This document shows positions 54,419-63,718 of a stretch of 64,000 nt of DNA, in pieces. The translations under genes and the position numbers were made by a program. A model generated the notes under the pieces. The model did not search any database. It was not told the DNA's origin and worked only from the letters and a program-made list of their open reading frames with translations. Source of the stretch: Bacteroidales bacterium 6E (GTDB lineage Bacteria > Bacteroidota > Bacteroidia > Bacteroidales > Prolixibacteraceae). The stretch lies in the NCBI GenBank assembly GCA_001270045.2, contig DF970690.1, forward strand, positions 468,369-532,368, in the 5' to 3' direction. The first letter of the stretch is position 1. Each line of letters starts with the position of its first letter.

Positions 54419-54976
54419 TTATTCCTTAGAGTCTCCAGCTTCTTCAGCTGTACTATCAGACGGGACAGTATCAACCTCTTTGGCGGGAGCTTCTTCCTTA
54501 ATGGCTTTTGCCTTTGGTGCAGCAGCCGTGGCAGTGGCTTCGGTCTTTTTGGGACTGCCTCTGCGTGAACGCTTTTTCTTGCCTTTTTTGGAATCGTCAG
54601 CTGCAGCAAGCATCGCTTCATTAAAGTCAACCAATTCCATCATGCACATCTCGGCATTGTCTCCTAACCTGTTACCTGTGCGAAGAATGCGGGTATATCC
54701 TCCCGGACGATCAGCAACTTTCACAGAAACATTGCGGAACAATTCAGATACAGCCTCTTTGTTTTGCAGATAGCTAAAAACGACACGTCGAGCATGCGTG
54801 GTGTCATCCTTTGATTTGGTAATCAGAGGCTCCACATAAATCCGCAGTGTTTTAGCCTTAGCAACGGTTGTATTGATTCTTTTATGCAGAATCAGTGAGG
54901 CAGCCATATTGGAAAGTAAAGCTTGCCTGTGGGCACTTTTCCGTCCTAAATGATTAAATTTCTTATTATGTCTCAT
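54419..54976 (-). CDS. rplQ: 50S ribosomal protein L17 with long C-terminal extension
   Basis: 185 residues. The L17 core (1 to about 120) is clear: [24 protein letters not shown] region and the end [30 protein letters not shown] (key GGYTRI). Beyond it lies a tail of about 60 residues rich in Lys, Ala, Glu and Thr ([15 protein letters not shown] then [12 protein letters not shown]). E. coli L17 has 127 residues, and extended forms are common in this phylum. Last gene of the alpha operon, 5 nt after rpoA. Confidence 0.95.
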   Translation of the reverse strand: MRHNKKFNHLGRKSAHRQALLSNMAASLILHKRINTTVAKAKTLRIYVEPLITKSKDDTTHARRVVFSYLQNKEAVSELFRNVSVKVADRPGGYTRILRTGNRLGDNAEMCMMELVDFNEAMLAAADDSKKGKKKRSRRGSPKKTEATATAAAPKAKAIKEEAPAKEVDTVPSDSTAEEAGDSKE

Positions 54977-54981
54977 TGTAA

Positions 54982-55974
54982 TTAATCCTTGTCTAATTTA
55001 TACTTAGCGATATCCATCCCGAAATTTAATCCCATTCCCAATAAGAGGTCATCAAGTTCGGTAAGGGATTTTTTTCCGAAATTCCGGAACTTCAAGAGGT
55101 CATTACGGTTGTATTGAACGAGTTCTCCCAGTGTATCCACATCTGCTGCCTTCAAACAGTTCAAGGCTCGAACTGACAGGTCGAGATCAACCAGTTTGGT
55201 TTTCAGAAGCTGACGCATATGAAGAATCTCTTCATCGAACTCTTCATTGGCGAATTTTTCATCCGAATCAAGTGTGATCTTTTCATCCGAGAATAAAAGG
55301 AAATGATAGATCAGGATTTTTGCAGCCTCCTTAAGTGCATCTTTTGGTTGGATGGAACCGTCGGTTGTAATCTCGAGAAGAAGTTTTTCGTAGTCAGTTT
55401 TTTGTTCTACACGAAAATTTTCGACGGAATACTTAACCTTTTCGATGGGCGTATAAATAGAATCAACCGGAATTACACCGAATTCAGCTTCGGAAGGACG
55501 ATTTTCGGCAGCAGGTACATAACCGCGGCCTTTACTGATCGTAATTTCCATCTGAAGTTTAACATCGGGTTCCATCTTACAGATGGTCAGGTTAGGATTC
55601 AAAACGCTGAATCCGGTCATAAACTTATTGATATCTCCGGCGGTAAATTCTTCTTGCCCACTGATGGTTACGGTAACCTTTTCAACTTCAACATCCTCAA
55701 CTTCACGTTTAAAACGCACCTGTTTCAGATTAAGAATGATATCGGTAACATCTTCGATAACACCTTTAATTGTTGAAAACTCATGGTCTACACCTTCAAT
55801 TTTAACTGTGGTGATGGCAAACCCTTCAAGAGAGGACAGCAAAATCCTACGAAGAGCGTTGCCTATAGTAATACCGTAGCCAGGTTCCAGCGGACGGAAT
55901 TCAAATTTTCCGTATTTTTCACCGGATTCAATCATTACAACCTTGTCAGGTTTTTGGAACGCTAATATTGCCAT
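54982..55974 (-). CDS. rpoA: RNA polymerase alpha subunit
   Basis: 330 residues. The N-terminal dimerisation domain has [26 protein letters not shown] (key GNALRRILL), and the C-terminal domain after about residue 255 has [23 protein letters not shown] and [13 protein letters not shown]. Alpha assembles the core enzyme and contacts upstream promoter DNA and activators. Placed between rpsD and rplQ as usual. Confidence 0.98.
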   Translation of the reverse strand: MAILAFQKPDKVVMIESGEKYGKFEFRPLEPGYGITIGNALRRILLSSLEGFAITTVKIEGVDHEFSTIKGVIEDVTDIILNLKQVRFKREVEDVEVEKVTVTISGQEEFTAGDINKFMTGFSVLNPNLTICKMEPDVKLQMEITISKGRGYVPAAENRPSEAEFGVIPVDSIYTPIEKVKYSVENFRVEQKTDYEKLLLEITTDGSIQPKDALKEAAKILIYHFLLFSDEKITLDSDEKFANEEFDEEILHMRQLLKTKLVDLDLSVRALNCLKAADVDTLGELVQYNRNDLLKFRNFGKKSLTELDDLLLGMGLNFGMDIAKYKLDKD

Positions 55975-55996
55975 AATAACCTTTTGTAATAAATTA

Positions 55997-56605
55997 CTAT
56001 TTGGAGTACAACTCTACGATAAGTTGTTCCTTAATGTTTTCAGGAATTTCCTCGCGTTCGGGCCGGTTGAGATATTTCCCCACCATTTGTGAGTCTTCCC
56101 ACTGCAACCAACCAAAGCGATTATGTCTGCGAGAGTGTAATGATTCAGTGATAATTTCGAGTGATTTTGATTTCTCACGAACGCCAACCATATCCCCTGG
56201 TTTAAGAATGTAGGAAGCGATATTAACCACTTCACCATTTACCAGAATATGACGATGAGTTACCAGCTGACGTGCAGCGGCTCTTGTTTTGGCGATTCCC
56301 AGACGGAAAACCACGTTATCAAGCCTCGATTCGAGTAACTGAAGCAATACATCACCGGTTTTACCCGTAGAAGCAGCAGCTTTCTTGAAAAGCCCACGGA
56401 ACTGACGTTCCAACACACCATAAGTATATTTAGCTTTTTGCTTTTCTTTCAACTGAAGTCCGTATTCAGACTTCTTCCTCCGTTTAGCATTCAATCCATG
56501 CATTCCGGGAGGATAATTCTTGTGTTCGAAAACCTTATCGGGGCCGTAAATGGGCTCACCAAATTTTCGCGCAATTTTAGATTTTGGTCCTCTATATCTT
56601 GCCAT
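55997..56605 (-). CDS. rpsD: 30S ribosomal protein S4
   Basis: 202 residues. [20 protein letters not shown] opens the protein, and the S4 RNA-binding domain ([27 protein letters not shown] region, residues about 95-155; key [10 protein letters not shown]) follows. No zinc-binding cysteines are present, so this is the zinc-independent type. It lies 22 nt upstream of rpoA. Confidence 0.98.
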   Translation of the reverse strand: MARYRGPKSKIARKFGEPIYGPDKVFEHKNYPPGMHGLNAKRRKKSEYGLQLKEKQKAKYTYGVLERQFRGLFKKAAASTGKTGDVLLQLLESRLDNVVFRLGIAKTRAAARQLVTHRHILVNGEVVNIASYILKPGDMVGVREKSKSLEIITESLHSRRHNRFGWLQWEDSQMVGKYLNRPEREEIPENIKEQLIVELYSK

Positions 56606-56623
56606 TACCTGTTCGTTTATTAA

Positions 56624-57013
56624 TTATACACGTCTTCTTTTAGGAGGTCTGCAACCGTTATGAGGCATTGGAGTAACATCAACAATTTCAGTTACTTGAA
56701 TACCACTGTTAGCAACTGCACGGATCGCAGATTCACGACCATTTCCAGGTCCTTTAACGAATGCTCTCACTTTACGTAATCCAAGATCATAAGCGGTTTT
56801 TGCGCATTCTTCGGCAGCCACCTGAGCTGCATAAGGAGTATTCTTCTTAGAGCCACGGAAGCCTTTTTTTCCGGCCGAAGACCAACTAATGACTTCGCCG
56901 TTCATATTTGTAAGGGTAACGATAATATTGTTGAATGATGAGTGAACATGGAGCATACCATTCGCTTCAACAATAACAACCCTTTTTTTACTTGTTCCAG
57001 CTTTTTTTGCCAT
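56624..57013 (-). CDS. rpsK: 30S ribosomal protein S11
   Basis: 129 residues. Signatures are [20 protein letters not shown] and the C-terminal [16 protein letters not shown]. The Asn in PHNGC is the one that often becomes isoaspartate in E. coli. It lies 12 nt after rpsM. Confidence 0.98.
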   Translation of the reverse strand: MAKKAGTSKKRVVIVEANGMLHVHSSFNNIIVTLTNMNGEVISWSSAGKKGFRGSKKNTPYAAQVAAEECAKTAYDLGLRKVRAFVKGPGNGRESAIRAVANSGIQVTEIVDVTPMPHNGCRPPKRRRV

Positions 57014-57025
57014 AATTCAAATTCC

Positions 57026-57403
57026 TTATTTAGTGGCTTTTTTCTTGTTAGCAACGGTCTTCTTCTTACCCTTGCGTGTACGTGCATTATTCTTTGTAGA
57101 TTGGCCCCTCACCGGCAAACCGATACGGTGACGGATTCCGCGATAGCAGCCAATGTCCATCAGTCGTTTAATGTTCAGTTGAACTTCACTACGAAGTTCA
57201 CCTTCCACTTTATAGCTTTCGGTAATGATCTGACGAACGTTTCCAAATTGTTCATCATTCCAGTCTTGTACTTTAAGGTTTTTGTCAACTCCAGCTTTAT
57301 CAAGGATTTTATTCGCACTACTTCTGCCAATACCGAAAATGTATGTCAGAGCGATCTCTCCTCTTTTATTGTCAGGAATATCAACACCTACTAATCGTGC
57401 CAT
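57026..57403 (-). CDS. rpsM: 30S ribosomal protein S13
   Basis: 125 residues. [14 protein letters not shown] and [11 protein letters not shown] are typical, and the C-terminal [25 protein letters not shown] region contacts the P-site tRNA (key RGIRHR and RGQ.T..NART). It follows rpmJ. Confidence 0.98.
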   Translation of the reverse strand: MARLVGVDIPDNKRGEIALTYIFGIGRSSANKILDKAGVDKNLKVQDWNDEQFGNVRQIITESYKVEGELRSEVQLNIKRLMDIGCYRGIRHRIGLPVRGQSTKNNARTRKGKKKTVANKKKATK

Positions 57404-57424
57404 AGTAATTCTTTTTGTTAATGT

Positions 57425-57541
57425 TTATCCTTGACGTTGTTTGTACTTGGGATTCTTTTTATTAATCACATATAAGCGCCCTTTTCTGCGAACAATTTTA
57501 CAGTCAGCGCTTCTTTTTTTAATAGATGTCCGCGTTTTCAT
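57425..57541 (-). CDS. rpmJ: 50S ribosomal protein L36
   Basis: 38 residues, read from ATG 57541 to TAA 57425. It starts [20 protein letters not shown] and ends NPKYKQRQG. The first zinc position is C14; the typical CxxC and later Cys/His ligands are missing, so it is the zinc-independent form. It is too short for most ORF filters. It lies between infA and rpsM in the usual order. Confidence 0.96.
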   Translation of the reverse strand: MKTRTSIKKRSADCKIVRRKGRLYVINKKNPKYKQRQG

Positions 57542-57553
57542 TGTATCAATTCT

Positions 57554-57775
57554 TTAATTTTTGTACCTGAATGTTATTCTTCCTTTGGTCAGGTCATAAG
57601 GAGACATCTCCAGTTTGACCTTATCCCCGGGCAATATCTTGATATAATGCATACGCATCTTACCAGATATATGCGCAGTGATCACATGCCCATTTTCCAA
57701 TTCAACCCTGAACATTGCGTTAGACAATGCTTCGATAATGGTTCCGTCTTGTTCTATGGATGGCTGTTTTGCCAT
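57554..57775 (-). CDS. infA: Translation initiation factor IF-1
   Basis: 73 residues, an S1-like OB fold: [36 protein letters not shown] and [15 protein letters not shown]. It blocks the ribosomal A site during initiation. It directly follows secY with a 15-nt gap; the map gene often found between them is absent. Confidence 0.97.
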   Translation of the reverse strand: MAKQPSIEQDGTIIEALSNAMFRVELENGHVITAHISGKMRMHYIKILPGDKVKLEMSPYDLTKGRITFRYKN

Positions 57776-57790
57776 AATTTTCTTAAAATT

Positions 57791-59134
57791 TTAATACATT
57801 GTTTGACCACCACCGGTACGTCCCTTGATACGGCCTGATTTCATCAGTCCATCATAATGACGCATCAGAAGATGACTTTCTATCTGTTGGAGCGTATCCA
57901 GAATAACACCCACAAGAATCAACAGTGAAGTTCCCCCATAGAAATAGGCAAACTGTGTATTGATTCCCATTAACATCGCAAATGCCGGCAGGATCGTAAT
58001 GATACCCAGAAAGATAGATCCGGGTAAAGTGATCCTTGACATTACGGTATCCAGGAACTCAACAGTTTTCTTACCAGGTTTGACGCCAGGAATAAATCCA
58101 CCATTCTTTTTCATGTCTTCGGCCATCTGTACCGGATTCACTGTAATTGCCGTATAAAAATATGTAAATGCAATTACAAGGATAAACTGTGTAAAGTTAT
58201 ACCAAAAGCCGGTATGATTGGTAAATGCAGCCGCAAAATTACCAAGACTTTCAGAGCTGGCGAAACCTGCAAGTGTAATAGGAACAAACATGATTGCCTG
58301 GGCAAAAATGATTGGCATAACACCGGCAGCATTCACTTTTAGTGGAATATACTGACGAACACCGCCATACTGTTTATTACCGACAATACGTTTAGCGTAC
58401 TGCACAGGTATACGGCGAGTACCCTGAACCAGAAGAATGGTCCCTGCAAAAACAAGGAACAGCAAAACAAACTCAATCAGGAACATTACCATTCCACCAC
58501 CCTGTTGATTCAGTCGCGATGCGAATTCCGCAAAGACCGAGAACGGAAGACGGGCGATAATACCTATCATGATGATCAGTGATATTCCATTTCCAATTCC
58601 TTTATCTGTGATACGTTCACCAAGCCACATCACGAACATTGAACCTGCCGTCAGGATAATGGTTGATGTCACGGTGAACATCGTACCAGAAACGGCAAAG
58701 GCACTTTCGGGCAGTTGAAAACGAAGGTTGGCGAGATAAGCCGGAGATTGGAAAATAAGAATAGCAACTGTCAGATACCGGGTAATCTGATTGATTTTGC
58801 GACGTCCCGATTCACCCTCCTTTTGTAACCTCTGAAAGTAAGGAACTGCAATTCCCAACAATTGGATCACAATTGAGGCTGAAATATAGGGCATGATCCC
58901 TAAAGCAAAAATAGAAGCATTCGAAAATGCACCTCCCGAGAACATATCCAGCAATCCTAACAACCCATCGGATGTCTGGTCTTTAAGCTGCCCAAGCTGG
59001 GCAGGATCGATTCCCGGCAGGGATACATACGAACCCAAACGGTATATCAGTACAAACAAAAGTGTTGTACCGATACGATTCCGCAGGTCTTCAATTTTAT
59101 AGATGTTTTTTAGGGTTTCTATAAATCGTTTCAT
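57791..59134 (-). CDS. secY: Protein translocase subunit SecY
   Basis: 447 residues with ten membrane segments. Signatures are LGSYVSLPGIDP, FSGGAFSNASIFALGIMPYISASI (key GIMPYISASI), ERITDKGIGNGISLIIMIGI and VNPVQMAEDMKKNGGFIPG. It forms the Sec channel with SecE and SecG. Placed after rplO as in most bacteria. Confidence 0.97.
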   Translation of the reverse strand: MKRFIETLKNIYKIEDLRNRIGTTLLFVLIYRLGSYVSLPGIDPAQLGQLKDQTSDGLLGLLDMFSGGAFSNASIFALGIMPYISASIVIQLLGIAVPYFQRLQKEGESGRRKINQITRYLTVAILIFQSPAYLANLRFQLPESAFAVSGTMFTVTSTIILTAGSMFVMWLGERITDKGIGNGISLIIMIGIIARLPFSVFAEFASRLNQQGGGMVMFLIEFVLLFLVFAGTILLVQGTRRIPVQYAKRIVGNKQYGGVRQYIPLKVNAAGVMPIIFAQAIMFVPITLAGFASSESLGNFAAAFTNHTGFWYNFTQFILVIAFTYFYTAITVNPVQMAEDMKKNGGFIPGVKPGKKTVEFLDTVMSRITLPGSIFLGIITILPAFAMLMGINTQFAYFYGGTSLLILVGVILDTLQQIESHLLMRHYDGLMKSGRIKGRTGGGQTMY

Positions 59135-59139
59135 CCGGT

Positions 59140-59586
59140 TTAGAGTATTTCAGTGGTTCCTTCTAATTTTTCGATAGCTTCTTTGGCGCTTTGCGAAAAA
59201 GCATTGGCCTTAACATCCAGTTTCAGTGACAAAGTTCCGCCACCAAGGATTTTAACCTTATCGTTTTTGGATGTTATACCAGCCTCAACGAAAACCTGAA
59301 GATCAATCACAGACAGGTTTTTGTCCTCAGCAAGTTGTTGAAGAACATCAAGATTTATCGCTTTGTATTCAACCCGGTTCATGTTTTTGAAACCAAATTT
59401 GGGTACGATACGCTGCAATGGCATCTGACCGCCTTCGAAACCGACTTTTCTGGAATAACCTGATCTAGATTTAGCACCTTTGTGACCACGGGCAGAAGTA
59501 CCTCCACGGCCTGAGCCTTGTCCTCTTCCTACCCTTTTGTTCACTCTGGTTGACCCCTTCGCAGGTTGTATATTACTTAAATCCAT
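59140..59586 (-). CDS. rplO: 50S ribosomal protein L15
   Basis: 148 residues from ATG 59586 (MDLSNIQPAKGSTRV); an ATG two codons earlier is also in frame. GRGQGSGRGGTSARGHKGAKSRSG (key GSGRGGTS.RGHKG) is the L15 signature, and the C-terminal half has ILGGGTLSLKLDVKANAFS. Confidence 0.97.
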   Translation of the reverse strand: MDLSNIQPAKGSTRVNKRVGRGQGSGRGGTSARGHKGAKSRSGYSRKVGFEGGQMPLQRIVPKFGFKNMNRVEYKAINLDVLQQLAEDKNLSVIDLQVFVEAGITSKNDKVKILGGGTLSLKLDVKANAFSQSAKEAIEKLEGTTEIL

Positions 59587-59605
59587 TGTCATCGAATTTT
59601 AATAG

Positions 59606-59788
59606 TTATTTGACTTCTTCAACAGTTATTAAATGCCGCATTTTGACAACCATTCCCATAATTTCGGGGCTATTGTCGTGTTCAACTGTCTGAAGACGTT
59701 TACGTAAGCCCAAAGCGGCGAGAATGGCTTTCTGATGTTTGGTAGTACCAATACTACTCCTTACTTGCGTAATTCTAATTCGTGCCAT
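59606..59788 (-). CDS. rpmD: 50S ribosomal protein L30
   Basis: 60 residues: MARIRITQVRSSIGTTKHQK, LRKRLQTVEHDNSPEIMGMV. It has full family length and lies 19 nt upstream of the rplO start. Confidence 0.97.
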   Translation of the reverse strand: MARIRITQVRSSIGTTKHQKAILAALGLRKRLQTVEHDNSPEIMGMVVKMRHLITVEEVK

Positions 59789-59794
59789 AACTGT

Positions 59795-60310
59795 CTATCC
59801 TTTAAATACTTTTTCTAATGTTACTCCACGGTGCTGTGCCACTGTGTAGGCATCTCTCAGTTCAAGAAGTGCAGCCATGGTAGCCTTTACAAGGTTATGT
59901 GGATTCGATGACCCCTGAGATTTCGCAAGGATATCATGAATGCCTACACTTTCAAGTACGGCACGCATTGCACCTCCAGCCTTTACACCTGTACCTGAAC
60001 GGGCTGGCTTAAGGAGCACCTTTGCACCACCAAATTTTGCTTCCTGTTCGTGAGGGATTGTTCCCTTATAAACCGGAACTTTCACAAGGTTCTTTTTGGC
60101 AGCATCTACACCTTTGGCTATGGCTGCGGTAACTTCACTGGCTTTGCCAAGTCCCCATCCGACAATCCCGTTTTCGTTTCCGACAACTACAATTGCTGAA
60201 AAGGTAAATGTACGCCCCCCTTTTGTTACCTTGGTAACCCTGTTAATGGCAACCAATCTGTCTTTCAGATCCAGATCGCTTGTTTTGATATTTCTGATAT
60301 TTCCTGACAT
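59795..60310 (-). CDS. rpsE: 30S ribosomal protein S5
   Basis: 171 residues. The N-terminal double-stranded RNA-binding domain has [20 protein letters not shown], and the C-terminal domain has [27 protein letters not shown] (key SVGI.DILAKS.GS.N). Six nt separate it from rpmD. Confidence 0.98.
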   Translation of the reverse strand: MSGNIRNIKTSDLDLKDRLVAINRVTKVTKGGRTFTFSAIVVVGNENGIVGWGLGKASEVTAAIAKGVDAAKKNLVKVPVYKGTIPHEQEAKFGGAKVLLKPARSGTGVKAGGAMRAVLESVGIHDILAKSQGSSNPHNLVKATMAALLELRDAYTVAQHRGVTLEKVFKG

Positions 60311-60315
60311 ATTGA

Positions 60316-60672
60316 TTAGAATTTAAGGCCACCTTCGCGGGCAGCGTCAGCCAATTGTTTTACTCTACCATGATATAAATAACCGTTACGGTCAAATACT
60401 ACGTTTTCGATACCGGCCGCTTTGGCTTTTTCGGCAATCAACTTACCGACCAACGCAGCTTTATCTGCTTTCGTTCCGGTAGCATCAACCAGGGATTTAT
60501 CCCTTGAAGATGCAGCCACCAAGGTAACACCCTGCAAATCATCAATCAGTTGAACTGAAATCTGCTTATTGCTACGAAATACATTCATGCGTGGGCGCTC
60601 AGCAGTTCCGGTTACTACTTTACGAATGCGATTTTTTATTCTTAATCGTCTTTCTAACTTCGTTAAAGACAT
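60316..60672 (-). CDS. rplR: 50S ribosomal protein L18
   Basis: 118 residues: [20 protein letters not shown] at the start and [20 protein letters not shown] with AREGGLKF at the end. It binds 5S rRNA. It lies 5 nt upstream of rpsE. Confidence 0.98.
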   Translation of the reverse strand: MSLTKLERRLRIKNRIRKVVTGTAERPRMNVFRSNKQISVQLIDDLQGVTLVAASSRDKSLVDATGTKADKAALVGKLIAEKAKAAGIENVVFDRNGYLYHGRVKQLADAAREGGLKF

Positions 60673-60684
60673 AACTTTACATTT

Positions 60685-61248
60685 TTACTTTTTAACACCA
60701 GCGGCTTTTCCAGCTTTACGTCTGAGCTGTTCGCCAACAAACTTAATACCTTTACCTTTATATGGCTCGGGTGCACGGAACGAACGGATTTTAGCGGCTA
60801 CCTGACCAATCAACTGTTTGTCAATTGATTTAAGAAGAATAAACGGGTTACTTCTTTTTTCAGCCTTGACCTCCATTTTTACTTCAGGGGGAAGCTGGAT
60901 ATAGGTGTGGTGCGAATAACCCAAAACAAGGTCGATCACATTGTTCGGCAGAGCCTCAGCCCTGAAACCGACACCTACAAGTTCCATATTCAGTTCGTAT
61001 CCTTTGGTAACACCGACAACCATATTATTTACCAACGCACGGTAAAGCCCATGCATAGCCCTGTGATTTTTTTGGTCACTAGGTCTGGCAAAGGTTATAG
61101 TATTATTCTCGATGCTCATGGTGATGTCTTTATTCACCTGCTGGCTCAGTTCACCAAGGGGTCCTTTTACTGTTACGATATTATCTTCACTTACTTTCAC
61201 CTGAACTCCTGCAGGAATTTCAATGGGTAGTTTTCCTATCCTTGACAT
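60685..61248 (-). CDS. rplF: 50S ribosomal protein L6
   Basis: 187 residues from ATG 61248 (MSRIGKLPIEIPAGVQV). The longer open frame to 61296 overlaps rpsH and is not used, because a strong AGGAGG stands 6 nt before this ATG. Two L6 repeats are present, and the C-terminal signature PEPYKGKGIKFVGE is intact. Confidence 0.97.
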   Translation of the reverse strand: MSRIGKLPIEIPAGVQVKVSEDNIVTVKGPLGELSQQVNKDITMSIENNTITFARPSDQKNHRAMHGLYRALVNNMVVGVTKGYELNMELVGVGFRAEALPNNVIDLVLGYSHHTYIQLPPEVKMEVKAEKRSNPFILLKSIDKQLIGQVAAKIRSFRAPEPYKGKGIKFVGEQLRRKAGKAAGVKK

Positions 61249-61254
61249 GGTTTT

Positions 61255-61260
61255 CCTCCT
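61255..61260 (-). promoter_or_regulatory. Strong Shine-Dalgarno sequence before rplF
   Basis: AGGAGG on the minus strand with 6 nt to the rplF ATG. It is unusual in this window, where most genes, including most ribosomal ones, lack such a sequence. In Bacteroidota the anti-Shine-Dalgarno is known to be shielded on the ribosome, so this site may be a special signal. Confidence 0.7.
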
Positions 61261-61261
61261 A

Positions 61262-61669
61262 TTAATATACGTAACATAAAACTTCACCTCCAACACCCAT
61301 ATCTCTCGCTTCCTTATCGGTTATTACACCTTTTGAAGTAGAAATAATGGCAACACCAAGGCCATTAAGAACCCTGGGGACATTGGTGGAATCACAATAT
61401 TGCCTTAAGCCCGGTTTGCTAACCCTTTCAAGGGCTTTGATAGCAGAGGCTTTTGTCTCAGGATTATATTTCAAAGCTATTTTAATATTGCCTTGATAGT
61501 TCACTTCGTCCTCAAATTTGTAATTAAGGATATAACCTTTATCCTTAAGGATTTTGGTAATTTCCTTTTTCAAATTGGAGGCAGGGATATCGACAACCCG
61601 GTGATTGGCCTTAATGGCATTTCTTAACCGTGTCAGATAATCTGCTATAGGATCTGTAACTTTACTCAT
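61262..61669 (-). CDS. rpsH: 30S ribosomal protein S8
   Basis: 135 residues from ATG 61669 ([18 protein letters not shown]). The C-terminal signature [19 protein letters not shown] is present. The frame extends upstream to 61696 without family sequence. The stop lies immediately before the rplF Shine-Dalgarno. Confidence 0.97.
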   Translation of the reverse strand: MSKVTDPIADYLTRLRNAIKANHRVVDIPASNLKKEITKILKDKGYILNYKFEDEVNYQGNIKIALKYNPETKASAIKALERVSKPGLRQYCDSTNVPRVLNGLGVAIISTSKGVITDKEARDMGVGGEVLCYVY

Positions 61670-61689
61670 TTCTCTCTTGATTATTACAA

Positions 61690-61959
61690 TTACCAACTTG
61701 CTTTTTTAACACCGGGGATCAGACCAGAAGAGGCCATCTCGCGGAAATTAATCCTGCTGATACCGAACTGGCGCATATATCCCTTAGGACGTCCGGTAAG
61801 TTTGCAGCGATTGTGCAAACGTACTTTTGACGAATTCTTGGGAAGTTTCTGCAGTCCAATGAAGTCTCCCTCCTCTTTGAGCCTTGCTCTTTTCTCGGCA
61901 TACTTTTCAACCAGTCGGGCGCGTTTAACTTCGCGCGCTTTCATTGATTCCTTTGCCAT
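61690..61959 (-). CDS. rpsN: 30S ribosomal protein S14
   Basis: 89 residues: [27 protein letters not shown] region (key RC.LTGRP.GY.R.FG.SR). It lacks the CxxC zinc motifs and is the zinc-independent type, although slightly shorter than E. coli S14 (101). Confidence 0.97.
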   Translation of the reverse strand: MAKESMKAREVKRARLVEKYAEKRARLKEEGDFIGLQKLPKNSSKVRLHNRCKLTGRPKGYMRQFGISRINFREMASSGLIPGVKKASW

Positions 61960-61962
61960 AAC

Positions 61963-62520
61963 TTAGTTCTTTTTTAAGTTTTTGAATGGTAAACCGATTT
62001 CCCGGAGCAGGGCAAAACCTTCTTCATCGGTGTTGGCTGTAGTAACAAAAGTGATGTTCATTCCGTTGATCTTATTCACTTTATCAATATTGATTTCAGG
62101 GAATATAATTTGTTCCGGAACGCCCAGTGTATAGTTGCCTCTACCGTCCATTTTACCTTCGATGCCACGGAAATCACGAATTCGTGGTAAAGCAACAGAT
62201 ATGAGACGGTCGAGAAATTCGTACATCCGGTCGCGACGCAATGTAACACGCACGCCGATAGGCATTTTCTTTCTCAGCTTGAAATTGGAAATATCCTTTT
62301 TCGAACGGGTTTGAACTGCCTTTTGACCAGCAATCATGGTCATTTCCTCAGTGGCAACTTCAATTATCTTTTTATCGGCTATTGAAGATCCAACACCCTG
62401 GTTCAGGACAACCTTTTCCAGCCTTGGAACCTGCATAACGGTTTTATAGCTAAACTCCTTAACCAATGCAGGTACAATTTCTTCCTTATATTTCTTTTTA
62501 AGGGTAGGTACGTAAGCCAT
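61963..62520 (-). CDS. rplE: 50S ribosomal protein L5
   Basis: 185 residues: [36 protein letters not shown] and the end [22 protein letters not shown]. It binds 5S rRNA. The start overlaps the rplX stop by one base (TAATG). A purine-rich GAGGAG lies 8 nt before the ATG but is also the codons for Glu-Glu of L24. Confidence 0.98.
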   Translation of the reverse strand: MAYVPTLKKKYKEEIVPALVKEFSYKTVMQVPRLEKVVLNQGVGSSIADKKIIEVATEEMTMIAGQKAVQTRSKKDISNFKLRKKMPIGVRVTLRRDRMYEFLDRLISVALPRIRDFRGIEGKMDGRGNYTLGVPEQIIFPEINIDKVNKINGMNITFVTTANTDEEGFALLREIGLPFKNLKKN

Positions 62521-62843
62521 TACTTGATCTCCTCTCCAGATTTTTTGGAATAACGAACTAATTTTCCACTTTCATTCAGGCGCCTTCCTATACGGGTTGC
62601 GGTTCCGGTTTTAGGATCCACAAGCATCAGATTAGAAATATGGATGGGTGCTTCCTTTTCCACAATACCTCCCTGAGGATACTCAGTATTCGGTTTAGTG
62701 TGTTTTTTCATCATATTAACACCCTCCACAATAGCGCGGTTGGTTTTGCGAATAATTTCCAGTACGCGCCCTTTTTTACCGAGGTCGTCACCGGCAATTA
62801 CCTGCACGGTATCACCTTTTTTAATGTGTAACTTCTTTTGCAT
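62520..62843 (-). CDS. rplX: 50S ribosomal protein L24
   Basis: 107 residues with a KOW motif near the N-terminus ([20 protein letters not shown]) and [20 protein letters not shown] in the middle. It helps start 50S assembly. It lies 14 nt downstream of rplN. Confidence 0.98.
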   Translation of the reverse strand: MQKKLHIKKGDTVQVIAGDDLGKKGRVLEIIRKTNRAIVEGVNMMKKHTKPNTEYPQGGIVEKEAPIHISNLMLVDPKTGTATRIGRRLNESGKLVRYSKKSGEEIK

Positions 62844-62857
62844 GGTTCTTTTCCTTA

Positions 62858-63223
62858 TTAAAGTACTTCAGGTGCAAGAGAAATGATTTTCATGTTTTGG
62901 TCACGCAATTCACGGGCAACAGGGCCAAAAATACGTGTTCCTCTCATTTCACCGGCATTGTTCAATAAAACGACAGCATTATCATCAAAACGGATATAAG
63001 AGCCATCGTTACGACGAACTTCTTTTTTAGTACGAACCACAATCGCCTTCGAAACAGCACCTTTCTTTACATCGCTGCCCGGGATTGCACTTTTCACTGA
63101 TACAACAATGGTATCGCCGATACGGGCGTATCTTTTGCGGGTTCCACCCAGCACACGGATACACAATACTTCTTTGGCACCGCTGTTGTCAGCTACATTA
63201 CATCTTGTTTCCTGCTGTATCAT
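62858..63223 (-). CDS. rplN: 50S ribosomal protein L14
   Basis: 121 residues: [20 protein letters not shown] at the N-terminus and [20 protein letters not shown] at the end. Full family length. Two nt separate it from rpsQ. Confidence 0.98.
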   Translation of the reverse strand: MIQQETRCNVADNSGAKEVLCIRVLGGTRKRYARIGDTIVVSVKSAIPGSDVKKGAVSKAIVVRTKKEVRRNDGSYIRFDDNAVVLLNNAGEMRGTRIFGPVARELRDQNMKIISLAPEVL

Positions 63224-63225
63224 GA

Positions 63226-63492
63226 TTACTTAGCCCTTTCAATGATTTCAACTAATCTCCAACATTTTTTCTTGCTCAGCGGACGAGTTTCCATAATGCG
63301 TACGGTATCGCCGATATTGCAGGTGTTGGTGTCGTCGTGCGCATAAAACTTCGTGGTTTTGTTGACGAATTTGCCATAAACCGCATGCTTTACCTTACGT
63401 CGTTCTGCGACAACAATGGTTTTATCCATCTTGTTGCTGACAACAACGCCGACACGCTCTTTTCTAAGGTTTCTTACTGTATTCTCTTCCAT
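63226..63492 (-). CDS. rpsQ: 30S ribosomal protein S17
   Basis: 88 residues from ATG 63492 ([15 protein letters not shown]); the frame upstream to 63516 overlaps rpmC and lacks family sequence. The OB-fold signatures [14 protein letters not shown] and [18 protein letters not shown] are present. Confidence 0.97.
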   Translation of the reverse strand: MEENTVRNLRKERVGVVVSNKMDKTIVVAERRKVKHAVYGKFVNKTTKFYAHDDTNTCNIGDTVRIMETRPLSKKKCWRLVEIIERAK

Positions 63493-63499
63493 AGTTGAA

Positions 63500-63703
63500 T
63501 TAATTCTGATTTTCATTTAACTCCCTGCTGCGAAGAATAGTTTGTAACCTAGCAATATTCCTACGTGATTCCCTGATTTTCATCGGATTATCAAGAGGAG
63601 ATACGGCATGATTCAACCTCAGACGAACTAAGTTCTCCTGCTCAGTTTGTAAACGTTCAACAATCTCCTTGTTCGTTAATTCTTTAATTTCAGACGTTTT
63701 CAT
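63500..63703 (-). CDS. rpmC: 50S ribosomal protein L29
   Basis: 67 residues: [20 protein letters not shown] and [20 protein letters not shown]. It sits near the exit tunnel of the ribosome. It lies between rplP and rpsQ in the usual order. Confidence 0.97.
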   Translation of the reverse strand: MKTSEIKELTNKEIVERLQTEQENLVRLRLNHAVSPLDNPMKIRESRRNIARLQTILRSRELNENQN

Positions 63704-63718
63704 CCTTCAAATTTTAAC

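Noticed and set aside
54397-54630. Basic, Lys/Pro/Leu-rich ORF overlapping rplQ
   Set aside because: It is an out-of-frame reading of the repetitive L17 tail and terminator region.
62523-62540. GAGGAG as a Shine-Dalgarno for rplE
   Set aside because: The spacing is acceptable but the bases also encode the Glu-Glu near the L24 C-terminus, so it may be coincidental.
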